This document shows, in pieces, positions 26,631-35,992 of a stretch of 58,835 nucleotides of DNA; position 1 is the stretch's first letter; every line of letters starts with the position of its first letter. Both the position numbers and the translations under genes were made by a program. Under the pieces are notes generated by a model. That model was not told the DNA's origin, did not search any database, and saw only the letters and a program-made list of their open reading frames with translations. The stretch is from the NCBI GenBank assembly GCA_025055975.1, contig JANWWM010000090.1, forward strand, positions 1 through 58,835, read 5' to 3'. The DNA comes from Chloroherpetonaceae bacterium. GTDB taxonomy: Bacteria; Bacteroidota; Chlorobiia; Chlorobiales; Thermochlorobacteraceae.

Positions 26631-27935
26631 CTATCGCGTCGGCTTTCGAGCGTTTTTCTTCTTGGGCAAGTAGAGAAGAGTAGAGAAGCGCGCTTTGTCG
26701 AAGAGCGATTGCGCAAGGTCGCGGATTTGCCTTGGCGCGACGGCGTTGATGCGTTCCAAGACTTCGGAGTCGGAGCGGAATCGTCCGTAGTAATACAAGT
26801 CGCGGGCGAGATGGTTCATTCGCGCCGTCATGCTTTCTTGGCTCATCATCAGCGCGCCTTTGAGTTGGGCTTTGCAAAGTTCGAGTTCTTTTTCGCCGAC
26901 GAGCTTTTCGGAGATTTTTTCAAGCTCCTGCCAGATGAGTTTGCGCGCCTTCGCCGTTTTGTTTGAATCCGTGGCGGCGTAGATGGCGAAAAGATTGACG
27001 TCGTCGCCCGAATTGAAGTTCGAGAAAACGCTATACGCCAAGCCGTGTTTTTCGCGCAGTTCCAAGTTCAAGCGCGAGCTCATTCCGCCGCCCAAGACCA
27101 TATTGAGCAAGATGGTCGGATAGAACATCTCGTCGTTGCGCTCGAAAGGCAATCCCGTCAAGAGATGCGCTTGCGAAATGGGCTTTGCGATTTCCTTTTC
27201 AAACGGTTCGTAGACGGTTGGCGAATAGGGCGCGCGGCAACGCTTTGAGGTTGGGCGCGAGTCGGGAATGTATCTCTCGGCGAGCCTGACGAGCGCGTCG
27301 TGGCGAATGTTTCCCGCCGCCGCCAAAATCATCTTGTCCGTCGCGTAATGCGTTTCGAGGCGCGTCAAAGCGATTTTGCGCGTGAAGGAACGAACCGTTT
27401 TCTCCGTGCCCGCAATGGGCAGGGCGAAGGGGTGTTCGCCATAGACATATCGGTCGAAGTCGTCGTAGATGGCTTCGTCGGGCGTATCCTCGACGCTTTT
27501 GATTTCCTCGACGATGACGTCTTTTTCCTTTTCCAATTCTTTCTGCGGAAAGGTCGGATTGAAAACCAAGTCCGCGAGCACATCGACGGCGATTTCCGCG
27601 CATTCGTCGAGGACGCGAGCGTAAAAGCACGTGTTTTCCTTCGTGGTGAAGGCGTTGAGATAACCGCCAACCCGCTCCAAGCTCTTCGAGATTTCGATGT
27701 AATCGCGTTTCTTGGTGCCTTTGAAAACGAGGTGTTCAATGAAGTGCGAAATGCCCGCGAGGTCTTTGGTCTCGTCGCGCGAGCCTGTTCCCACCCATAA
27801 GCCGATGGCGACGGAACGGACGGTCGGCACGAGTTCGCTGATGACCGTCAAGCCGTTGGGCAAGCGCGTGATTTCGACGTTTGCGACGGGCGAAACATGC
27901 TTCGCTGGGGTTGAAAGTCGCTCACGAATGCGCAT
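26631..27935 (-). CDS. M16-family zinc metallopeptidase
   Basis: The 434-residue protein is an insulinase/processing-peptidase homologue. The inverted zinc motif HxxEH is at 64-68 (HFIEH), with the distal Glu in the VEEIKSVED segment (about 143). A second, inactive-type half contains GLAYSVFS. No signal peptide is visible, so it is probably cytoplasmic. A TATATTCG box lies on the minus strand at 27981-27974, 39 bases upstream of the start. The substrate is unknown. Confidence 0.92.
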   Translation of the reverse strand: MRIRERLSTPAKHVSPVANVEITRLPNGLTVISELVPTVRSVAIGLWVGTGSRDETKDLAGISHFIEHLVFKGTKKRDYIEISKSLERVGGYLNAFTTKENTCFYARVLDECAEIAVDVLADLVFNPTFPQKELEKEKDVIVEEIKSVEDTPDEAIYDDFDRYVYGEHPFALPIAGTEKTVRSFTRKIALTRLETHYATDKMILAAAGNIRHDALVRLAERYIPDSRPTSKRCRAPYSPTVYEPFEKEIAKPISQAHLLTGLPFERNDEMFYPTILLNMVLGGGMSSRLNLELREKHGLAYSVFSNFNSGDDVNLFAIYAATDSNKTAKARKLIWQELEKISEKLVGEKELELCKAQLKGALMMSQESMTARMNHLARDLYYYGRFRSDSEVLERINAVAPRQIRDLAQSLFDKARFSTLLYLPKKKNARKPTR

Positions 27936-28011
27936 TTCGGAGAAAACGTTTGAAAAATCGTTTGCGAAGAGCGCGAATATACGAAAAAGCGACGTCGATG
28001 CGCGCCGCGGC

Positions 28012-28905
28012 TTATGATTCCCGTTCCTGTCGCTTGGCGCGCGCTTGCGTTTTGCAAAAAATTTTGACCGCGTCGGCGTTGGGTTTGCAGTCGTGGACGC
28101 GCAGAATGTTCGCGCCGTTCATCATTGCGATGACGTTGGCGGCGATGGTGCCGTAGAGCCTTTCGCCAACGGGCGCGATGCGCTCTTCGTCCAACGCTTT
28201 GCCGATGAACGATTTGCGCGAAAGCCCGACGAGAATCGGACAGCCGAGCGACTCAAATTCGTTCAAGCGCGCCAGAAGTTCGTAATTCGCCTCGACGGTT
28301 TTCCCGAATCCGAATCCCACATCGACGATGAACGACGCAACGCCTCTCGATTTGCCAAACTCGATTGACCGCGCCAAAGCGGATTTGACCTCGTCGACCA
28401 CGTCGGCGTAGGTCGTGGTTTCCTCGTAACTCCATCGCATTTCCGAGGGCTTTTGCTTGCTATGCATTACGACGGCGGGCGCGTTGAACTTGGCGCAAAC
28501 GTCGGCAAGCGCGCCGTCGAGGCGAAAGCCCGAAATGTCGTTCACGAGGCTTGCGCCCGCTTGAAGCGCTTTTTCGGCGACGACGGCTTTGTAGGTGTCG
28601 ATGGAAATCGGAATCGAGAGGCGCTTGGCGAGGCGCTCGATGAGCGGAACGGTTCGGCGGATTTCTTCTTCGGCGGAAACGGGGGTCGCGTTTGGGCGCG
28701 TCGATTCGCCGCCAACATCGATGATGTTCGCGCCGTCGCGCTGCATTTGAAGCGCCGCCTCGACGGCTTTGTCGAAGTCAATGTTCTCGTTGGAAAAAAA
28801 GCGTCCGCCATCCGAAAAAGAATCGGGCGTGAGGTTCAGAACGCCCATAATGTTGGGCTTGGAGAAATCGAGCTCGAACTCTCGACAAACGAACCGCGAA
28901 AACAT
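28012..28905 (-). CDS. folP: Dihydropteroate synthase
   Basis: FolP condenses p-aminobenzoate with dihydropterin pyrophosphate in folate synthesis. Motifs are NIMGVLNLTPDSFSDGG, GGESTRP, NDISGF and GLSRKSFIG, all in TIM-barrel order. I start at the ATG at 28905, which has AAAGG upstream, and not at the in-frame TTG at 28923. At about 297 residues the length is normal. The divergent RsbW-like gene starts 85 bases away. Confidence 0.95.
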   Translation of the reverse strand: MFSRFVCREFELDFSKPNIMGVLNLTPDSFSDGGRFFSNENIDFDKAVEAALQMQRDGANIIDVGGESTRPNATPVSAEEEIRRTVPLIERLAKRLSIPISIDTYKAVVAEKALQAGASLVNDISGFRLDGALADVCAKFNAPAVVMHSKQKPSEMRWSYEETTTYADVVDEVKSALARSIEFGKSRGVASFIVDVGFGFGKTVEANYELLARLNEFESLGCPILVGLSRKSFIGKALDEERIAPVGERLYGTIAANVIAMMNGANILRVHDCKPNADAVKIFCKTQARAKRQERES

Positions 28906-28990
28906 TTGCGAACCTTTGACCAAGATAGACCCTCTCGTTCAAACGGGAAAACCGTATTTTCTTTCGAGAATCCAAACGCGCTCAAACGAA

Positions 28991-29425
28991 ATGGGCAATC
29001 GCTACGAACTCGTTTTGGAAAGCGATTTGAGCGAAGTGCGTCGCGTCGAGGGCTTCGTCAAAAAGATGTGTCAGGAACATCGCTTCGCAAAGGATTTCGC
29101 GCAAGACCTGATGCTCGTCATCACGGAGGCGACGAACAACGCCATCATTCACGGCAACAAGTTCGACAAAGCCAAACGCGCGACGCTCTTTTGCTCCATT
29201 GAGAACGAAGAAGTGCTCATTGAAGTGCGCGACGAGGGCGTGGGTTTCGACCCTGCCGAGTTGCCCAATCCGCTCGCCGAAGAAAACCTGCTCAAACCGT
29301 CGGGACGCGGCGTGTTTTTGATGCGACGGTTCGCCAAGCACATTGAGTATGTCTTTTCGCCGACGGGCACGACGCTCAAAATTCGCCTGCCGATTCGCCG
29401 TTCCGAGCGCGCCGACTGCGGCTAA
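28991..29425 (+). CDS. RsbW/SpoIIAB-like anti-sigma factor serine kinase
   Basis: The 144-residue protein is a stand-alone GHKL ATPase. It has the N-box EATNNAIIHGN near residue 48, DEGVGFDP and the glycine loop GRGVFLMRRF. Such proteins bind a sigma factor and phosphorylate an anti-anti-sigma (STAS) partner. Neither a sigma factor nor a STAS gene is adjacent, so the partner is unknown. The start is the ATG of MGNRYELVLE; the frame continues upstream only as a shadow of folP. Confidence 0.85.
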   Translation: MGNRYELVLESDLSEVRRVEGFVKKMCQEHRFAKDFAQDLMLVITEATNNAIIHGNKFDKAKRATLFCSIENEEVLIEVRDEGVGFDPAELPNPLAEENLLKPSGRGVFLMRRFAKHIEYVFSPTGTTLKIRLPIRRSERADCG

Positions 29426-29444
29426 AAGCTGCGGAAAGTTTTTG

Positions 29445-29452
29445 TAACTTCG
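29445..29452 (+). promoter_or_regulatory. TAACTTCG box before the ABC binding lipoprotein gene
   Basis: A TAnnTTCG box lies 44-51 bases before the start codon at 29496. It belongs to the window-wide promoter-like family. Confidence 0.35.
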
Positions 29453-29495
29453 CGCCAAGTTCGCTTCCAAATCAACGCTAAAACCAACTTCCGTT

Positions 29496-30500
29496 ATGCG
29501 AAAAACCATCTGTCTCGCGTCGCTTCTCGCCATTTTTTTCTCCGCGTGCGGCAAAAAAGAAGAAAAGCCTGCGCCAAAGCCGTTGCCCGTCATCGGCTTC
29601 GTTCAAGCGGTCGAGGACGAGACCATCAACGACGCTCGGCGCGGATTTTTGGACGCGCTCAAAGCGGGCGGCTTCGATAGCGGCAAGGTCGTCATCGACT
29701 ACCAAAACGCGCAAAACGACATTCCGACGCTCAATCAAATTCTCGATCGCTTCATCGCCAAAAAGGTTACGCTCATCGCCGCCAACACGACGATTGCGAT
29801 GGTAACGGCGCTCAGCAAAACCAAAGACATTCCGATTTTTATGATGGTCGCGCCGCCGCCCACCATCAACAACCTCGCCGAAGTCGATTCGTTGGGCAGA
29901 AACGTGAGAGAGCCGCGCAATCTTTCGGGCGTGTATGAAACGCTCACCTACATCGATAGCAATCTCGCCCTCATCAAGCGCGTGTTCCCGAAAGCCAAGA
30001 AAATCGGCGTGATTTACAATCCGTCGGAAGTCAACTCCACCAATGCGATGGGGCGACTGCGCCCGCTCTCGAAGCAATATGGCTTCGCGCTCGAAGAGCG
30101 CGCCATCGATGCCACCATCAACGTGCCGCCTGCGGCGCAATCGCTCGTCAACGCCAAAATCGACGTCTTTTTCGCGCCGCCCGACAACGTGGTGTTCAGC
30201 GCCTTTGAAACCATCGTCAAGACGATGAACGCAGCGAACATTCCCATCGTTACTTCCGAAGCCGACCTTGTCAAGCGCGGCGCGGCGTTTGGCTACGGCG
30301 CGGATTTCTACCAATGGGGCTATCAATGTGGCGAAATGGTCGCTTCGTTCTTGAAAGAAAAACCCGACACGACGGGCGCGTCGCTCCGCGAATTGGGCTA
30401 TCCGCTTCAAGTGGTCAAGGTTCGAAAGTTCGTTCACAACGACGAAGCCCTCGCCCGCTTCGGCTTGAAGGCGCCCGAAGGCTCCGTCGCCGTCAAGTAA
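29496..30500 (+). CDS. ABC transporter substrate-binding lipoprotein (TrpX/DUF534 type)
   Basis: The 334-residue protein has a lipoprotein signal (MRKTICLASLLAIFFSAC). A periplasmic-binding fold of the BMP/TrpX type follows (IGFVQAVEDE, NAQNDIPTLNQI, IGVIYNPSE, KIDVFFAPPDN). Relatives bind tryptophan or other small ligands for an ABC importer. No permease or ATPase gene is adjacent, so it depends on components elsewhere. A hairpin terminator follows. Confidence 0.85.
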   Translation: MRKTICLASLLAIFFSACGKKEEKPAPKPLPVIGFVQAVEDETINDARRGFLDALKAGGFDSGKVVIDYQNAQNDIPTLNQILDRFIAKKVTLIAANTTIAMVTALSKTKDIPIFMMVAPPPTINNLAEVDSLGRNVREPRNLSGVYETLTYIDSNLALIKRVFPKAKKIGVIYNPSEVNSTNAMGRLRPLSKQYGFALEERAIDATINVPPAAQSLVNAKIDVFFAPPDNVVFSAFETIVKTMNAANIPIVTSEADLVKRGAAFGYGADFYQWGYQCGEMVASFLKEKPDTTGASLRELGYPLQVVKVRKFVHNDEALARFGLKAPEGSVAVK

Positions 30501-30532
30501 CTCGTCTCGTTGGGTTTCGCCGAACGCTTCGC

Positions 30533-30563
30533 AAAAGCCTTCTCGCGTCGAGAGGGCTTTTCG
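30533..30563 (+). terminator. Terminator after the ABC binding lipoprotein gene
   Basis: AAAAGCC and GGCTTTT form the base of a stem that continues through TCTC/GAGA with a small bulge. The hairpin ends 10 bases before the next start codon. Confidence 0.65.
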
Positions 30564-30573
30564 TTTGACGACG

Positions 30574-31347
30574 ATGAAATGTTTGATTGGCGCGTCGACT
30601 TGGTCGCAAAAGGATTGGGTGGGAAACTTTTACCCGCCGAAAACGAAGCCTGCGGATTATCTCTCGGAATACGCCAAGCGATTGCCGACGGTCGAAATCG
30701 ACTCGACCTTCTACGCGATTCCGCGCGCAAGCGTCGTCGATGGCTGGCGCGAAAGAACGCCGCCCGATTTCGCGTTCAGCGCGAAGTTGCCGAAGGTCAT
30801 CACGCACGAGAAACGATTGCGCGATTCGTCCGAGACGCTCAAAGAGTTTCTCAACGTCATCTCGCGCCTCCAAGAAAAACTTGGCGCGCTCCTCATTCAA
30901 CTGCCGCCCGACTTCGTCGCCACGCTCGAAACTGTCGAGACGATGAAAGCCTTTCTTGGCGCGCTTCCGACGAGCGAATTTCGCTTCGCGCTCGAGGCGC
31001 GGCATCGCTCTTGGCTGAAAGAAAAGTTCTTCGATCGCTTGCGCCTGACGCGCGTCGCGCTCGCTTTGACCGACCAGCCCGCGATGACGGGCGTTTATGA
31101 ACAGACGACGTCTTTCGTTTATGTTCGGTGGCTGGGCGACAGACGACGCTTGTCCGAACCATTCACGACGCTCAAACTTGACAAAACGGCGGAGATGAAA
31201 GAGTGGGCGAAGCGGCTATGCGCGATGAAAGGCGAGGTGGCGTTTGGATACTTCAACAATCATTACGCGGGGCATTCGCCCTCGTCGGCGGCGCTTTTCA
31301 ACGCGATGCTTTCCGAAATCGCCAAAACTGAAAAAGGCGACCAATGA
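30574..31347 (+). CDS. DUF72 (YecE-like) family protein
   Basis: The start is the ATG at 30574 (MKCLIGASTWSQKDWVGNFY); an in-frame TTG nine bases earlier is less likely. The 257-residue TIM-barrel-like protein shows the family hallmarks. These are a Y-P segment near the start, VEIDSTFYAIP, FAFSAKLPKVITH, and VAFGYFNNHYAGHSP near the end. The biochemical function of DUF72 is not established. It is tightly convergent with the gene at 31383. Confidence 0.88.
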   Translation: MKCLIGASTWSQKDWVGNFYPPKTKPADYLSEYAKRLPTVEIDSTFYAIPRASVVDGWRERTPPDFAFSAKLPKVITHEKRLRDSSETLKEFLNVISRLQEKLGALLIQLPPDFVATLETVETMKAFLGALPTSEFRFALEARHRSWLKEKFFDRLRLTRVALALTDQPAMTGVYEQTTSFVYVRWLGDRRRLSEPFTTLKLDKTAEMKEWAKRLCAMKGEVAFGYFNNHYAGHSPSSAALFNAMLSEIAKTEKGDQ

Positions 31348-31356
31348 AAGTCGCCT
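31331..31356 (-). terminator. Terminator of the leftward gene at 31383
   Basis: Leftward, AGGCGAC (31356-31350) pairs with GTCGCCT (31341-31335), followed by TTTT. The hairpin overlaps the end of the convergent DUF72 gene. Confidence 0.6.
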
Positions 31357-31382
31357 CGTTGAAGTTTCCGCGATTGGCTTCG

Positions 31383-31709
31383 TCAAACGCGACGAGTCGC
31401 CATGATGATCTCGCCCCATTTCTCGACGAAATTGGGGTTTTCGTAATCGTTGATGGCTTCGATGGGAATGTCGATGGAACTTTTGTCGGTAAAGCGCGCG
31501 CGAAATCCGCGAGCGTCTTCAATCGTCTCGAGCACGCGGTCGTAAAAGGCGAGATTTTCGCCCGTTCTCTTTTCTTCTTCCAAAGTGGAGTAGCGATCGA
31601 GGTGGAAAGACATCTCGTATCTGCCGAGTTCGGGATACTTCGTTTTGAGCTTGCGAACGATGGCAACGATTTTGTTTTCAATCCCAATGTGGCTAGACGA
31701 TTGCGCCAT
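31383..31709 (-). CDS. Conserved-looking hypothetical protein, 108 residues
   Basis: The product starts MAQSSSHIGIENKIVAIVRK at 31709, placed 47 bases downstream of a consensus promoter box. It is mixed alpha/beta and charged, with segments LKTKYPELGRYEMSFHLDRY and FVEKWGEIIMATRRV. There is no signal peptide or membrane helix. I do not recognise the family. It is divergent from the small gene at 31877. Confidence 0.65.
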   Translation of the reverse strand: MAQSSSHIGIENKIVAIVRKLKTKYPELGRYEMSFHLDRYSTLEEEKRTGENLAFYDRVLETIEDARGFRARFTDKSSIDIPIEAINDYENPNFVEKWGEIIMATRRV

Positions 31710-31755
31710 GAGCGGATTTCGTTTAGAGTTGAAAGAAACGCCAACGAGGTTTTCG

Positions 31756-31785
31756 CAAATATACCCTCCCGACGCGCTTGCGCAA
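31756..31785 (-). promoter_or_regulatory. Putative promoter (TTG-N19-TATATTTG)
   Basis: On the minus strand, TTG (31785-31783), 19 bases, then TATATTTG (31763-31756). This is an exact match to the Bacteroidetes-type consensus, 47 bases before the gene at 31709. Confidence 0.55.
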
Positions 31786-31876
31786 AATGCGAGGCGACGC
31801 TCCCAACCTCTCCGCCTTCGACGCGATTTATTCGCCAACGCGACCTAACTTCGCCAAACCAAACGCTCAAAACGCA

Positions 31877-32164
31877 ATGACGGGGCAAGACAAAATCAAA
31901 ACGCGCGCGCTCACGAAAACGGAAGAAACGATCCTCGAAGCGCTCCACTTTATGCTCTCGTTTGAGGAACTCAAAGAGGAAACGGGATTGACCGACGAAA
32001 CGCTCGCGGACGCGCTTCGCGTCTTGATCCGCGACGAACTCGCGCAAGTCTTGGCGTGGCAAGCCGACAAAGACGATTTCATCGCCCTCGACGAAATCCC
32101 ATCAGATTTGAGCCACCATCATTTCTTGGCGACGAAGCGCGGACTGTTTTCATATCACTCGTAA
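31877..32164 (+). CDS. Hypothetical small protein, possible winged-helix
   Basis: The 95-residue product starts MTGQDKIKTRALTKTEETIL. The pattern TEETILEALHFMLSFEELKE-ETGL-TDETLADALRVLI suggests a winged helix-turn-helix, followed by a short C-terminal beta region. A TAACTTCG box lies at 31846-31853, 24 bases before the start. The function is unknown; a DNA-binding role is inference. Confidence 0.6.
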   Translation: MTGQDKIKTRALTKTEETILEALHFMLSFEELKEETGLTDETLADALRVLIRDELAQVLAWQADKDDFIALDEIPSDLSHHHFLATKRGLFSYHS

Positions 32165-32242
32165 AGCCAACGAAAAATCCCTTGCTTTTGCGCAAAAGGT
32201 TTCTTACCTAAAAAAGCCTCTCAAAATCAAGTGGTTGAAGCG

Positions 32243-34957
32243 ATGGAAGTCATTGAAGCGCAAAAGGAGCGTTGGTTCAATCTCGAAGAAGAGCGCGTCT
32301 TGGAAAAAACGGGCGCGAATCTCAAAACGGGACTGACGACGCCAGAAGCCGAAGCGCGAAAAAAGAAATTCGGCGCGAACGTCATTCCGAAGCGCAGGCG
32401 CAAAACGCCGATTGAGCTTTTTCTCCAACAATTCAATCAACCGCTGGTCTACATTCTGCTCATCGCGTCGGTCATCACCGCGTTTCTCAACGAGTGGGTG
32501 GATTCGTCGGTCATCTTCGGCGTGACGCTCGTCAATGCCATCGTCGGATACTTGCAGGAATCCAAGGCGCTCAAAGCCATCGAGGCGCTCGCCAAAGCCG
32601 TCGCCAGCGACGCGACCGTGTTGCGCGACGGCAAAAAGAAGCGCATTCCCGCCTCTGAACTCACCATTGGCGACGTCGTCTATCTGCAATCGGGCGACAA
32701 AGTGCCTGCCGACCTTCGTCTCGTTCAAGTCCGCGAACTGCAAATCGACGAATCGGCTCTCACGGGCGAATCCGTGCCCGTCGCCAAGCAAACCAAGCCC
32801 ATTGAGGCGGATGCCGTGCTCGCCGATCGAAGCAACATGGCGTATTCCTCGATGCTCGTAACCTACGGGACGGGCGTGGGCGTGGTGGTGGCGATTGGCG
32901 GCGAAACCGAAATCGGCAAAATCAATCAGATGATTGCCGAAGCCGACGAACTCGAAACGCCGCTCACGAAATCCATCGCGCGATTCAGCAAAGTTTTGCT
33001 GTATGTGATTCTCGCATTGGCGGCGACGACGTTTCTCGTCGGAGTCATTCGCGGCAACGAATGGGTGGAGATGTTTATGGCGGCGGTCGCGCTCGCCGTC
33101 GGCGCCATTCCCGAAGGGTTGCCCGCCGCGCTCACCATTACGCTTGCCATCGGCGTGGCGAAAATGGCGGCGCGCAACGCCATCATCCGAAAACTGCCCG
33201 CCGTCGAAACGCTGGGCAGCGCCTCGGTCATCTGCTCCGACAAAACGGGCACGCTCACGCAAAATCAAATGACCGTTCAAGAAATTTTCGCGGGCGGAAA
33301 ACGCTACGCCGTGACGGGCGCCGGCTACGAACCCAAAGGCGAGTTTGAGCGGAATGGTCAGCCCGTCGAAGTCGGTCGGAACAAAGCGCTCGTCGAGACG
33401 CTCAAATGCGGAACGTTGTGCAACGACTCGAATCTCGTTTCAATCGAAGGTCAGCGTCGCATCGAGGGCGACCCCACCGAAGGCGCGCTGCTGGTTGCCG
33501 CGCTCAAAGCGGGCTTCGAGCGCGAGACGCTTCTTGCCGAAACGCCGCGCATCGACGCGATTCCGTTTGAATCCGAGCGGCAGTATATGGCGACCTTGCA
33601 CGAAAGTCAGTCGCTCGGCGGCAACGTCGCCTATCTCAAAGGCTCCGTCGAGCGCGTGCTGGAAAAATGCGACAAACGCTACGGCGAAACGGGCGAATCG
33701 CTCCCGATCGATGCCGACGAGATTCGGCGCGAAGCCAACGACATGGCAAAAAACGGGTTGCGCGTTTTGGCGTTTGCCTGCAAACTTTTTCCCACGACGC
33801 AACGCGCGCTGTCGCATCAAGACGTCGCGCAGGGACTTGTCTTCTTGGGCTTGCAAGCGATGATCGACCCGCCGCGCCCCGAAGCCATCGACGCAATCGC
33901 CAAGTGCCACGACGCGGGCATCGACGTCAAAATGATCACGGGCGACCACGAACTCACGGCGAAAGCCATCGCCGAGCGCATCGGCATCGTCAAAAACGCC
34001 GAGACGGCGAGCGTCGTCAATGGCAAAACGCTGGCGACGATGTCGGACGACGAGTTGCGCCAAGTCGTCAAAACCACATCAGTCTTCGCGCGAGTCGCTC
34101 CCGAAGACAAACTCAAACTCGTCAAAGCCATTCAGCAAAACGGCGACATCGTGGCGATGACGGGCGACGGAGTCAATGACGCGCCTTCGCTCCGACAAGC
34201 CAACATCGGCATTGCGATGGGCGTCGCAGGCACCGACGTCGCCAAAGAAACCGCCGACATGATTCTGACCGACGACAACTTCGCCACCATCGAAGCCGCC
34301 GTCGAAGAAGGGCGCGGCGTCTATGACAACCTCGTCAAGTTCATCGCTTGGACGCTGCCGACAAACTTCGGCGAGGGCTTGATCGTGCTCATAGCGGTCG
34401 TCGCGGGTCTAACGCTGCCGATTTTGCCCGTTCAGATTTTGTGGATCAACATGACGACGGCGATTTTGCTCGGCTTGATGCTCGCCTTCGAACCAAAGGA
34501 GCCTGATATTATGAAGCGTCCGCCGCGTCCAGCAAACGAGCCGATTTTGACGAGAGAACTCGTGATTCGAATCGTCATCGTCGGCGCGATTTTGTGCGCG
34601 GGCGCGCTATGGGCGTTTGAATGGGCGTTGCTGAACGGACGCTCCAACGAAGAGGCGCGAACCATCGCCGTCAACGTGTTCGTCTTCGGCGAAATGGCGT
34701 ATCTCTTCAACTGCCGATCGATGCGTTACTCGATGTTCCGCTTGGGGATTTTCACCAATCCGCTTCTGTGGCTTGGCGTATTCTTGATGACGTTTTTGCA
34801 AGTTCTTTACGTCTATGTTCCCGCGATGAATGTCGCCTTTCACAGCGCGCCGATTTCGGCGGCGGATTGGGGCGTTGCGCTCTTGCCCGGAATCGTGATT
34901 TACGTCGTCATCGGCTTGAAAAAATACGCGCAATACGGTTGGCGCGCCGCGTCGTAA
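32243..34957 (+). CDS. P-type cation-transporting ATPase (Ca2+/SERCA-PMR1 type)
   Basis: The pump of about 904 residues has the phosphorylated Asp333 in SDKTGTLT, the PEGLP motif of transmembrane helix 4 that contributes to calcium site II, TGES, MITGDHELTA and TGDGVNDAPS. Ten membrane helices are expected. It starts at the ATG at 32243; a GTG at 32231 is an alternative. Bacterial relatives export Ca2+ or Mn2+, and some move Na+ or K+. It appears to be a single-gene unit. Confidence 0.93.
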   Translation: MEVIEAQKERWFNLEEERVLEKTGANLKTGLTTPEAEARKKKFGANVIPKRRRKTPIELFLQQFNQPLVYILLIASVITAFLNEWVDSSVIFGVTLVNAIVGYLQESKALKAIEALAKAVASDATVLRDGKKKRIPASELTIGDVVYLQSGDKVPADLRLVQVRELQIDESALTGESVPVAKQTKPIEADAVLADRSNMAYSSMLVTYGTGVGVVVAIGGETEIGKINQMIAEADELETPLTKSIARFSKVLLYVILALAATTFLVGVIRGNEWVEMFMAAVALAVGAIPEGLPAALTITLAIGVAKMAARNAIIRKLPAVETLGSASVICSDKTGTLTQNQMTVQEIFAGGKRYAVTGAGYEPKGEFERNGQPVEVGRNKALVETLKCGTLCNDSNLVSIEGQRRIEGDPTEGALLVAALKAGFERETLLAETPRIDAIPFESERQYMATLHESQSLGGNVAYLKGSVERVLEKCDKRYGETGESLPIDADEIRREANDMAKNGLRVLAFACKLFPTTQRALSHQDVAQGLVFLGLQAMIDPPRPEAIDAIAKCHDAGIDVKMITGDHELTAKAIAERIGIVKNAETASVVNGKTLATMSDDELRQVVKTTSVFARVAPEDKLKLVKAIQQNGDIVAMTGDGVNDAPSLRQANIGIAMGVAGTDVAKETADMILTDDNFATIEAAVEEGRGVYDNLVKFIAWTLPTNFGEGLIVLIAVVAGLTLPILPVQILWINMTTAILLGLMLAFEPKEPDIMKRPPRPANEPILTRELVIRIVIVGAILCAGALWAFEWALLNGRSNEEARTIAVNVFVFGEMAYLFNCRSMRYSMFRLGIFTNPLLWLGVFLMTFLQVLYVYVPAMNVAFHSAPISAADWGVALLPGIVIYVVIGLKKYAQYGWRAAS

Positions 34958-34986
34958 GCGAAAAGAGCGAAAAAGCCTCGCTCGCG

Positions 34987-35367
34987 TCAATCTTTCGGAA
35001 TCGGCATGCCCATCTGCGCGTAGATGTCCTCGATGATTTTCTTGTTCTTCAAGGCTTCGGGGTTGTCAGGTTGCAAGGCGAGAACGGCGTTGAAAGCTTT
35101 GAGCGCGGGGCGATATTTCTGACGCGGCTGAACGGGCGATTCAGACATCATATAGTTGCCAAAGTTCAGATACGCCGCGACGATGCTCGCCTTGTCGCCC
35201 GTCGAGTAAGCCTGTTCGATTTTTTCGTATAGCGTTTTGGCTTTGGGATCTTGGGCGAGCGCGCTTTTGGTGTTCTCGTCCAAAGGCGGCATCGCGGATT
35301 TTCGATCTTGCGACCCGCAGGCTGAAAGAAAGAAAAGAGCGAAAAGGAAAATCGTGGCGAACTTCAT
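34987..35367 (-). CDS. Small TPR-like lipoprotein
   Basis: The 126-residue product has a signal peptide ending LFFLSACGS (lipobox Cys17). A helical part follows, in which YRPALKAFNAVLALQPDNPEAL resembles a single TPR repeat. A TATCTTCG box lies on the minus strand at 35403-35396, 29 bases upstream. Function is unknown; such proteins often scaffold envelope complexes. Confidence 0.75.
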   Translation of the reverse strand: MKFATIFLFALFFLSACGSQDRKSAMPPLDENTKSALAQDPKAKTLYEKIEQAYSTGDKASIVAAYLNFGNYMMSESPVQPRQKYRPALKAFNAVLALQPDNPEALKNKKIIEDIYAQMGMPIPKD

Positions 35368-35473
35368 AGGACGTCGTGGTTAAGTTGATGCGGCGCGAAG
35401 ATACGTTTTTTGCGGCGAAGTCGCCGAAGACAAGCCAAACGCAAAGACGTCAAAAAAACCTTGACCAAAGGAG

Positions 35474-35905
35474 ATGAAAATGATAACCATTGAGCGTTGT
35501 TGCGACGTGAGCGTCGGACATCGCGTCTACAAGCACGAGGGCAAATGCGCTCATCTGCACGGACACAACCTGCGCGTCTGCTTCACGGTCGCGGGCAAGA
35601 TGGACGAAGTGGGGCGCGTGTTGGATTTCGCCGTCGTCAAACAAAAACTGTGCGGCTGGGTGGATAGAGAGTATGACCACAAGTTTTTGATTTTTCAAGA
35701 TGACCCGCTCGCCGAAAAACTCAAAGCCATCGACCCCGAAGGCGTCGTGGTCGTGCCTTTCAATCCGACGATCGAAAACATCGCCCGACATCTTGGAGAG
35801 ACCATTGCGCCGAAAGAATTGGAGGGAACGGAGTGCGATTGCGTCGAAGTGCGCGTCGAGGAAACGCGACGAAACTTTGCGACATGGCGCAAAACGGCGC
35901 GATGA
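35474..35905 (+). CDS. queD: 6-pyruvoyl/6-carboxy-tetrahydropterin synthase (QueD family)
   Basis: The 143-residue protein has the zinc-binding histidines His16, His29 and His31 (HLHGH) and the catalytic Cys25 in KCAHLHGHN. QueD converts dihydroneopterin triphosphate to 6-carboxytetrahydropterin on the queuosine pathway. The related PTPS makes a biopterin precursor. Chlorobium species make a glycosylated biopterin, so the PTPS role is a real alternative. No queC, queE or queF lies nearby. Confidence 0.85.
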   Translation: MKMITIERCCDVSVGHRVYKHEGKCAHLHGHNLRVCFTVAGKMDEVGRVLDFAVVKQKLCGWVDREYDHKFLIFQDDPLAEKLKAIDPEGVVVVPFNPTIENIARHLGETIAPKELEGTECDCVEVRVEETRRNFATWRKTAR

Positions 35906-35962
35906 AAAAACATCGCCTTTTTGGCTCGAAGAGCGATTCAAGTCAAATCCCTCGCTTTGTCG

Positions 35963-35970
35963 TAACTTTG
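35963..35970 (+). promoter_or_regulatory. TAACTTTG box before the mla operon
   Basis: An exact TAnnTTTG box lies 23-30 bases before the mlaE start codon. It probably drives the three-gene unit. Confidence 0.45.
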
Positions 35971-35992
35971 CGCCCTCAACGTTGCGACTTCA

